Source: Oidiodendron maius Zn (Eukaryota > Ascomycota > Leotiomycetes > Myxotrichaceae). Taken from it: DNA of 64,000 nt. The notes below the pieces were generated by a model. The model did no database searches. It worked only from the letters and a program-made list of their open reading frames with translations, and had not been told where the DNA came from. Below, piece by piece: positions 55,395 to 64,000 of this stretch; the first letter of the stretch is position 1, and each line of letters begins with the position of its first letter. Location: contig KN832896.1 of the NCBI GenBank assembly GCA_000827325.1, forward strand, positions 8,414 through 72,413. The letters run 5' to 3'. Made by a program: the position numbers and the translations under genes.

Positions 55395-57297
55395 CAGGTA
55401 AAGCTGGATAATACGGAACACTAATATTTAAGGATTATTTCCGGTTAATAGAGAGTTCCGTATATTCAAGAGTATGACTAATCTGATTCCCCCCCTGCCG
55501 CCCCCCCCCCTTTTTTACCTTAACCTAGCCAACCAGTCAGATTTGACTGCTTCTTTAAGTTGGTCTTTTCGGCCTGTAAGATCCGTAACTCCTTCCGTAA
55601 CTGGACTGTTAGGTCCTGATTAGCCAGCTGATCCCTTTGCTCCTGGTATAATTTTAGAGTATTTAATGCTGCAATTGCTTTAGATACCGAGACCTTAGCC
55701 ACCTCCTTAACACTAGCCTCTTGATCGTCCTGGAGGGAGTAATACACTATGATCCGATCAGTTATATCCTCTTCTGAATCAACTATCCTTTCGTCCTCTG
55801 AGTGGATAAAGCTCCTTATATCTGCTGGCTCAATCCTTTAATTAGCTAGAGATCTAGCCATACCTTGAATTTCCTGGATTAATTCAAGAGATTCAGCCTA
55901 GCAGCTATTATTTTCTGGCCCTTCTTTCACCTCTTTAACCTCTCTAAATCCCTTTTGCCAGCATCTAGTTATTAGAGTCGAATCAATAGACTCCCAGGCT
56001 TGAATACCCTACTTAATGGCCTGTAAAACATAGTACATCTTAGTATAATCACTTCTAGTATCGAATTCAGTTATAAGAAACTATAAAAGCTGCTTCTTAA
56101 TATAACACTTCCAGTTCTAAATAATCCCTTAATCCAATAGTTGAAAAATAGACATTGTATTAGCTGGAAACCACTTAATTCGAGTCCACTTAAGTGGTTG
56201 ATTACTCTCCCTGATCAATTTAACTACAGCTTTATAAGCACTAAAGTTATCTATTAAAAGAAGTATAGGGTTTTGAGCCCTTTTATCAAACCACCTTAAC
56301 CACTTAGCTATAATTAAATAGGTTATCCAAGCAGTTGAATTTGCCTTCTAAAAGAAGCCCTTATTTTTAGTGTTCTTAATATGATTTTGAGTGAAACAAT
56401 AAGGCCTTTAAGCCTTACTAATAAACCAAAGAGGGAGCTTATTACTGCTATCCTTATTATAGTAGAGGTTAGCTATAATTCGAGTTTTATCGACCCTCTT
56501 GCTAGTAGATATTATTGTAAGGCCTATATTTAGAAGCCTTTTCTAGAGAAATCCAGTCTTATCTATATTATAGGTATTACTAGCTGAATATTTAGCCTTA
56601 ATCGCCTGAATATACTTTATCTAAGTAATAATATCTTTAGTTATTTCAACTGAAGAGGCTTTACCTACCTTCTTATAGTGGTGGAAGTTATATCTGTTCT
56701 TGAATCCAGCTAGCCAGCTATCACTCCAACTAGGGTATTCTAATCCTTGATATTCAGGGAGCCTTTACCAGAATTCGGTAGCCTTTAGCCTTAAAAGATC
56801 ACCAGAAACAGTACTATAAACTTGATCAAATTGTATTGCCTAATCATCTAGAGCCTTCTCAAGTGTATCCTACTTTATAGTCCTTGAGTTCTTTGCCTTT
56901 AGATCAACCTAATTAGAATTAAGGTGACTATTCTTTGCTGAAAGGATATTATATACAGTTGAAGAGCTTAAAGGATACCCGTGTTCAGTATGCTACCAAG
57001 CAGATGTATCTGCAAGAGTCTTCTTCTGGCCAGGTGTATAATACCAGGTATATAAAGCCTTCTTTTGAGCGTTAGTGATACCAATTCGAGGCCGCTTAGC
57101 TACTGGAACAGCTAGAAAAGATATAATTAATAAGAAAAAAGGACTCTTTTTAATCCGGAAATACCAGAAAAAGTGTTCCGGATACGGTGAAAAGAGAGTT
57201 TCCGGATAATTGCCCTGAAAAATCAAAATTTTCCGGGTATTTTCCGGGTAAAGGGGATTTCCGGATTAACCGAATCCGGATTAGAAAGCTTTACCTG
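55395..57297 (-). mobile_element. Pogo/Tigger-type DNA transposon, decayed
   Basis: 1,903 bp with terminal inverted repeats beginning caggtaaagct and TA duplications at 55393-55394 and 57298-57299. The minus strand carries a transposase with an N-terminal helix-turn-helix (AKRPRIGITNAQKKALYTWY, then YPLSSSTVYNIL), a DDE domain with YNIDKTGFL and LLLIDNFSAYKAV, and a coiled tail (55520-55747: RDQLANQDLTVQLRKELRIL). At least eight in-frame stops interrupt it, mostly TAG/TAA as from RIP, so it cannot be autonomous. A C-run near 55500 borders the tail. Confidence 0.9.
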
Positions 57298-57299
57298 TA

Positions 57300-58095
57300 C
57301 TTTGTCGGATGGAAGTGCTCGATTTCATCCCACTTTCCTAATCCGGTATAGCTTTGTTTACTTCTGGTCTCAACAGACCCTCTCATAGACACTCTTTAGT
57401 TATCAACAAATCAATGCCTTCTGACCCAATATCGTCTGATCCAACATATTTTACCTATAGTATAAGCTGTTTTGACATAGATGCCCTTAAGGAGAGTACT
57501 TGTTACGGGCCGGCAATAATATAATTAATCGAATAGTTTCCTTAAATACAAGAAGAATAATTTAAGGACAAAAGAAGGAGAATTTGTATGGCAATTAGAA
57601 GCGCCTAAATTAAAGATCTTCATAGTCCGTCCCTCAAAGTCGAATCTGAACTCCCACATCCTAGGCCCAGTATATCCCTCGGTCTCGTAGTTCTCCATGC
57701 GCAACATAATGTAGCCATTGATAACCTTATCGTCTCCGCCACCTCAGGTAATCTTATCTTATAAGATATACTGAAAAACCACCTCCGAGGTTTTACCGAC
57801 GAAAAAAACTTTCACGTGACCTCAACTCCGTAACTGAACTCCGTAATCGTAGCCGTAAATCTTACACACGTGATCCTACGGCCGAAACACTCGCTTATGT
57901 AATACTGTAGGCTGGCTCGCTACGGGTATTGGCTAATATTTTCGAGCCACAACACCAACTAACAACCAACCACCAACCAAATTCGACCTCACGAACCCAC
58001 AATTTATTGCTGTACGCCTGTTTTTCGGCCTATTAGAGTGCGATATAGCCTGTAAAATAGATCCTGTTACTCCTTCACCACCAGAGGCGTGCGCT
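57300..58095. other. Spacer before the Helitron gene
   Basis: A minus-strand frame at 57525-57707 reads LRMENYETEGYTGPRMWEFR, then FDFEGRTMKIFNLGASN, clearly protein-like but unassigned; probably a gene fragment. 57790-57960 (cacgtga, gtaacttac words) may be the 5' end or promoter of the Helitron. Confidence 0.35.
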
Positions 58096-61000
58096 ATGTG
58101 CGGCCAGTATCGACCTGTTTCTGACTTTCGAGTGGATAAGAACGGTCGTCGGTATAGGACGTGTATTACCTGTTCAGTACGTGTTATACGCGTCTTCTAG
58201 CCAGTATTAACCTCTTTTTAGGGTCGGAATGCTCAAAATAGGCTGGCTTTACGGGAGTTAGACCCTAATGCGCCCCTGCAGACGCGCCGGTCTGCTGCCC
58301 GTACGGCTGTACAGGCTGGCCTAGAGGCTATTCGAGCTGCAAAACGCGCCCGGAGCTTTACAATATTCGAAGAACCCCCTTCTGCAGCTGCTACAGTACC
58401 TCCTTTGCCTATTCGACTGGATTCGGATCATATACAGGTTGTTACGGAGCCTTTAGGTGAACCTTTAGTAGCCTCTCCTTCTCGATCTACTTCGCAGCAA
58501 GCTTTACAGCCCGTCCAGCCTCGAGCTCCCTCCCGAATACCACGCCGTATACGCGTACCAGGTGCCCCTGCCTTTATAACCAGGCTTCGGAATAAGCCGC
58601 CACATGATATTGGATATATGAGAGATCGGTGTGAATATTGCGGGGCCTTACGGTGGCCAAAGGAGTCAATAAACTGCTGTTTACAGGGTGATATCGATTT
58701 ACCTGTAGTCCAGAACCCTCCACGCGTTTTACGGGAGCTTTTTGATGGCACGAGCCCGCAGAGCAGCCACTTCCTTGATAATATACGGGCCTATAACATG
58801 TCTCTCGCCTTTACCTCATGTTCTTATAAGCCGGACACCCGTATCGACTTCTCTCGGGGGGTTCAAAGCTTCCAGATTCATGGTGCCATGTATCATTTCC
58901 AGGGGTCTTTAGTTCCTGAGCTAGGTAAGCCTCCGCAGTTTGCCCAGCTCTTCTTTTACGACCCTGAGTTCGCACGTAATACCCGGCTACAGCGATTTCC
59001 AGCCCTCGATCCCTATGTCCTAGGCCAACTTACGGACATGCTTTTTACCTGTAACCCTTTTATCGCCTTATATCGGACGGCCCGGGAGCGTCTAGCAGAT
59101 CAGCAACAGGATTTTCGGCTCCTTTTAAGCCCGCAAATGCGGTTGGTTCTAGAGACAGGTGCAGACCGGCGTCGTGAGAATCTTCCGACCTGTAATGAAG
59201 TTACGGGTATAATCCCTTATGAGTTGGAGGAGCCTTCAAGCCGTGATATCGTCCTTGCCTTTCGAAATACTACTAGAAACGGCCCGAAACTCACAAAGAT
59301 TAACCCGACAGTGGCTAGCTATATGCCTCTACACTACGTGCTCCTTTTTCCACATGGCGATTACGGGTGGCACTATGGCATGACCCTCCGGGACCAGGGA
59401 CGTACCCGTAATAAGGTCCGTCTTGAGCAATTACAGTTCTACCGGTATCGAATAATGCCCCGGAATGGCTTTTCGGCTCTCCACCACGCTGGCCGCCTAT
59501 TTCAGCAGTTTGTCGTCGATACGTTTGCAGCCTGCGAGGGCACTAGACTGGACTGGATCCGGAAACACCAGGCTAATATTAGGGCTGACCTTTATACGGG
59601 CCTAGCAGATGCACTGATTCGGGAGGATCTTACTGCAGCTGATATTGGCCGTAGGGTTATCCTACCGTCTTCTTTTACTTCTGGCGACCGAGCTATGCAG
59701 GGATGGTTTCAGGATTCAATGGCAATCGTCTGCGCTTACGGGAGGCCTCATCTCTTTCTAACGTTTACGGCTAATCCTAGGTGGCCAGAGATCCTACGGG
59801 AGCTTAAGGCAGGCCAGAACGCTACGGATCGTCCTGATCTAATGGCGCGTGTATTTCATGCTAAGATTCGGGAGCTGCTTAAGGAGGTCCGGAACGGGCT
59901 ATTCGGCAAATATAACGCGCATGTTTACACGATTGAGTATCAAAAGCGTGGCCTGCCACACATGCACCTGTTGATCTGGCTTGACGTACCGGCAGACTAC
60001 TTTACGGCCGATATCGTCGATGAACTGATTTGTGCAGAGCTTCCGGACCGTTCCTGGGATCCTTCAGGGGAGCTTACGGAGTGTGTAATCAACCAGATGA
60101 CACATGGTCCTTGCGGGTCGGATAATCCAAAGGCTCCCTGTATGCAGAGCAGGACACCTGGCGCCCCAGTAGCCTGCTCAAAGAAGTTTCCGAAGCCCTT
60201 TTCGGCCCGTACGGTAATGGCCGAAGATTCGTATCCGGTCTACCAGCGCCGTAATGACGGCCGCACGTTTACAGTCAAGAAGCCGGGGTCTGTTACGGAA
60301 GAGGTTACACGGGATAACCGGTGGGTAGTCCCTTATAACCCGTATCTGCTACAGAAATATCGATCCCATATCAACCTAGAGTTATGTGCCGGTATCCAGG
60401 CCATTAAATATATGCATAAGTATATATATAAAGGCTTTGATAAGGTTACAGTAGGGCTTTCCGGTACGGACGACGAGGTGGAGCGGTTTATACAGGCCCG
60501 TTATGTCGGACCTACAGAGGCGTGTTGGAGGATATTCGAGTTTCGGACGCATCAGGAGTTCCCTTCGGTTGAAACGCTGCCGGTTCACCTGGAAGGTCTA
60601 CAGCCAGTTTACTTTGCGGACGATCTTACGGTAGCTGAGGTTGCTGAGAGGGCCGAAAACGCTAGGTCTAAGCTTATGGCTTTCTTCCAGTATAACCTGG
60701 AACACCCGGATCAAGCTAGCCCTTGCCTATATCAAGAGGTTCCACAGAAATTTGTATGGGACCAGCGAAGAAGGGCCTGGAAACCACGTCAGAAAGGCAG
60801 GGCAATCGGACGGGTAGTCTATTGCAGCCCTATTGCAGGTGAGAGGTTCTATTTACGGATGTTATTGACTGCTGTTCAGGCCCCCCCTTCTTTTGAGAGC
60901 CTGTATTTATACGAGGGCGTTCGATATCCGACCTACCAGGCAGCCTGTATTGCCCGGGGACTGGCCGAAAACGATACTGAATGGGTTAGCTGCTTTGAAG

Positions 61001-62742
61001 AAGCTAGGGTCTTTACCTCCGGAAGTGGTTTACGGACTCTTTTTGTTACGGGCCTTGGCCTCCAGGCTATAGCGGACCCTTTAGCGCTCTGGAACCAGTT
61101 CAAAGAATATATATGCGACGATCTGTGGCACCGGCTCTCTGGATATACAGGTTATCCACTTATTTTACAGGAACCTCACTACGACTACGGGCTGTATTTG
61201 ATTAGCAAGCTCCTTACGGATCGACGGCTTACCTTACGGGATGTACACCTCCCGGAAAATATGGTGGATTGGTCCGAAATCGAGGCTGTAGCCAACCGAG
61301 ACGCTGATCTGGCCCGTCACGAAACCCGAGCCACCACGATGAAGGCGCAGCTCAACCCGGATCAGCTTCGGTGTTTTGAAGAGATTATACGGGCCGTTAC
61401 GGATACTCCAGAACATGCGCACTTCTATCTGCAGGGCCCTGGCGGTACGGGTAAGACCTTCCTGTATAATACGCTTTGCCACCACTTTCGGGCCCTCGGG
61501 AAGACTGTCCTTTGCGCTGCGTCTACGGGTATTGCGGCTTTACTCCTGCCTGACGGAGGCACTGCCCACTCACACTTCCGGATCCCTATTCAGCTCAATG
61601 AATCCTCAGTTAGCTCAGTATCTAAGACCTCTTCCTTGGCCCGGGAGCTCCGTAAGGTCGACTTGATTATCTGGGACGAGGTACCAATGCAGAGTAAGTA
61701 TGCATTCGAGGTTGTACACCGCCTATTAGTCGACTTACGGTCCGCTTCGGATGATCTCTTATTCGGTGGCGTGCCAGTGATTCTAGGGGGGGATTTTGCA
61801 CAGATCTTACCGGTGATTCGGGGGGGCTCACGGGCCGCAACTGTCCTTGCCTGCCTTCAAAGGTCCTGGATCTGGCCACGGCTTCGTCGGCTACGTTTAC
61901 GGACTAATATGCGCGTGCAGAGTGACCCGGAGAACGAGGATTTCGTTACCTGGATCAGCCGGTTACCTTACGATCCTACACTGAATGGCGCCATAAGCCT
62001 ACCCCCTTATATCCCCCAGGCTCAGTCGATCCCAGAGCTTATTAGTGGCGTGTATCCAGCGTCTCTTATGGCTCAGGGTCTCTCAGATTACACTGTTTTC
62101 CGGGGCCGTGCGATCCTCTCGACGCTAAATTCGACAGTCTCAGCCCTAAACCACGAGATCTTACAGCTCTTTCCGGGTGAAGGCCGTACATATCTCTCTG
62201 CAGATTCGGCTGACGGTAACGGGGGTGGCCTGGAAAATATACAGTTCCCGCCAGAGTATTTACGGACGATCGAGACAGCGTCGTTACCGCCTTCTAGGCT
62301 GGAATTGAAAATCGGAGCCCCGATTATCATTATACGGAACCTCTGCACCCGTGAGGGGCTCTGTAACGGGACTCGGTTAGTGGTAACTGAGCTGGAGCCA
62401 CACTGTATTCAGGGTCGGGTCCTAGGTGGCGATTTTGACGGGCAGTTACGGACGATTCCCCGGATTAAGTTAAGCTCTTCAGAGGAGGATAGTCTAGGGT
62501 TTATACTGACTAGGAGTCAATTTACGGTCCGTTTATGCTTCGCAATGACTATTAATAAGTCACAAGGGCAGTCCTTTGATACAATTGGCCTGGATTTACG
62601 GACGCCAGTCTTTTCTCACGGGCAGTTTTACGTGGCTGTTTCGAGAGTTAGATCCGTAAAGGGCCTTTCTATTCTCTTACCTGAAGGTGCCACTATAACC
62701 TGGAACGTTGTGTACCCGGAAGTGCTTCAGGATATCGAGTAG
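58096..62742 (+). CDS. Helitron replication initiator/helicase (RepHel), apparently intact
   Basis: The main exon is 58222-62742; I join it through a 45-bp intron (58177-58221, gtacgt...tttttag) to an exon carrying MCGQYRPVSDFRVDKNGRRY and CITC, part of a zinc finger whose first cysteine lies just upstream (CAMC), so the true start is uncertain. Counted from base 58405, the HUH nuclease motif PHMHLLIWL is near residue 518 and the tyrosine motif KYMHKYIYKG near 668. A Pif1-like helicase follows: GPGGTGKTF (about 1009), LIIWDEVPM, ILGGDFAQILPV, AMTINKSQGQSF and YVAVSRV. This is the full set for rolling-circle transposition. No stop or shift interrupts over 1,500 codons. The gene is rich in cgg/acgg words and shows little RIP, so the element looks young or was recently acquired. 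Termini not located. Confidence 0.9.
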
Positions 62743-62924
62743 TGTTAGGGTTTACGGGCTAGAGGCTTTAAATATACGGTTATTCACGTGTAAGTTGCTG
62801 TGTTCTTGAGTACGGAGCCCCTTTTTATTCCTGGAAACATAAAAAGAGTGCTAAAAACAGTAAAAACTAAATTCCACGCCCCGAAGGGCGGCCCTTTCAG
62901 GGACTTACGGCCGAAACAGACCCG

Positions 62925-63827
62925 TTACTCTTCTTCTTCCTCTTCTTCCTCTTCTTCCTCTTCCTCCGCATTGGCCGCGGCCAGGGCTGCGAGACGCAGG
63001 TGCAGCTGGGCCGTAAGGGCGGACCTCTCGGCCCGGGTTAGACCACGGGCTTCCTCGAGGAACCCGCTGAGGGTTTCCGGCCCAGCTGCATCTGCGGCAG
63101 CCCTCGGCCGCCGAATCTGGCCAGTGGTGGCGGGGGCGCGGGCGGCAGCAGGGCCAGCACCAGCTATTTTCGGTCAGTCCCTGGAAGCTTATAGGCTGGA
63201 TTTAGTACTCACGGAGTGGGGTGGTGGTGATGGCGGCGGCGGCGACTATCTAGGTCAGTTTCCTCCTCTTTTTCGACCTGGATATGGGCCGTAACTTACG
63301 GCGGCGGGGAGGACGAGGGCCGGGGCCCGCATTTGGCGGCGGCGGCGGGCGGGAACCGATGGGAGGGAGGCCCGGCGGCTGGCTCTGAGCAGCCCAGGCT
63401 GCATTGATGGCGGCAGCGAGGGCGGGAGGGGGAGGGGGAGGCCCGACAGGGGCGCCTAGCATGCTGTAAGTGTCTTTTCGGGCCTGTTTAGGTTGACTTT
63501 GGTGTGTAACTTACGGAAAGAGCAGCGAGCTCCCTCACTGTTGAAGTGGCAGTTGGCACAGCTGCCACGCAATTGGCCAGGCACCGTGACGCAGAGGGTC
63601 CACGGGCCTTGGTTCCGTGCGCAGTGAGCACACGGGGCGTTTACGGCAGCTGTGCCAACTGCCTGCCCGTAAAGGGCCTCCAAATTGCCCGAACGGGCGA
63701 CGTTTACACCCGCAATGCGGGTCAGCCGAACAGCGGGAGCCCGAACGACGGGCATGGCAGCGAGGGCGGCGAGGGCGGCGGAGGGGTTGGCCGGCAGGGC
63801 CGGAAGAGGGGGGAGAGCAGGGTTCAT
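62925..63827 (-). CDS. DUF3716 zinc-binding protein, companion of the Helitron gene
   Basis: Four exons by my reading: 63515-63827, 63300-63455, 63213-63245 and 62925-63163, giving 246 aa, all in phase. Exon 1 has the DUF3716 cysteines: CAHCARNQGPWTLCV, then CANCHFNSEGARCSF. The middle is Pro/Ala-rich (PVGPPPPPPALAAAI). The end is helical (ETLSGFLEEARGLTRAERSA, then LTAQLHLRLAALAAA) with a poly-Glu tail. A 5' UTR intron (63852-63895) is likely. It converges on the RepHel gene, with stops only 180 bp apart, and shares its GC-rich, Ala/Arg-rich codon use. This suggests it is part of the same mobile element, perhaps as a DNA- or RNA-binding accessory. DUF3716 itself has no known function. Confidence 0.7.
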
Positions 63828-63895
63828 TTTGATGATTTTGACTGTTTCAACCTGTAAGTATACAGCCTGAGACCCGAATACTAACCGTAACTTAC

Positions 63896-64000
63896 AGATT
63901 CTCTGCTCTTTCGGCGTGGTTAGGTTCGGAAAAGGGCCGAAAGAGTGTTTGAGGAGGAGGTTTATTTATACTAGGTGGTAAGTCCTTACTATTGTCCCTT
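63896..64000. other. End of window
   Basis: Possible upstream exon or promoter of the DUF3716 gene. No Helitron end (hairpin followed by CTRR) seen before the window stops. Confidence 0.4.

Noticed and set aside
60382-62348. Minus-strand open frames under the Helitron gene
   Set aside because: Shadows of a long, well-supported plus-strand coding region.
62800-63294. Plus-strand open frame with a poly-Ser run
   Set aside because: Antisense of the DUF3716 poly-Glu tail and Ala-rich exons.

Overview
The window looks like accessory, repeat-rich DNA from a filamentous ascomycete (Pezizomycotina). The signs are short GT-AG introns of about 45-100 bp with CTAAC-like branch points, fungal gene families (PAQR receptor, ArAE/DUF2421 transporter, bZIP+DUF3425, CENP-V/GFA, F-box, DUF3716), fungal transposons (Tad-type LINE, Ty1/copia, Tc1/mariner, pogo, Helitron), and AT-rich, TA-rich islands typical of repeat-induced point mutation (RIP). 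I cannot name the species.

Layout. 0-6 kb: end of a LINE and an almost complete copia element with both LTRs. 7-12.6 kb: a decayed tandem array of two small secreted-protein families arranged head to head, interrupted by a Tc1 element, a gene fragment and a solo LTR. 13-19.5 kb: gene scraps (glyoxalase-like, protein kinase tail), a degenerate dispersed repeat and one F-box-like gene. 19.6-30 kb: a lipid-flavoured group with a broken FAD oxidoreductase, an intact cyclopropane-fatty-acid-synthase-like methyltransferase, a PAQR receptor and an alpha/beta hydrolase. 31-34.2 kb: a broken CaM-kinase-like gene, a GC-rich insert, and a dispersed, better preserved copy of the secreted-protein pair.

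34.6-45.8 kb: OsmC, an ArAE-type transporter with one apparent frameshift, a nonsense-bearing EthD gene, a partial BTB gene, a deletion joining an FAD flavoprotein to a UbiD decarboxylase, a C2H2 protein and an ATPase remnant. This may be the wreck of an aromatic-metabolism cluster. 46-54.4 kb: a membrane-anchored protein whose tail runs into a copia fragment, a short-chain dehydrogenase divergent from a bZIP regulator, and a two-domain GFA protein. 55-64 kb: a pogo element with clean ends, then an apparently intact Helitron replicase/helicase with a convergent DUF3716 gene.

The most interesting system is the repeated head-to-head pair: a 188-192 aa secreted protein with a Lys-Arg processing-like site, opposite a 70-78 aa cysteine-rich secreted protein. 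The pair shares TATA boxes and a repeated intergenic module found at least five times. All exon joins are my own reading of splice signals and protein similarity; no searches could be run.
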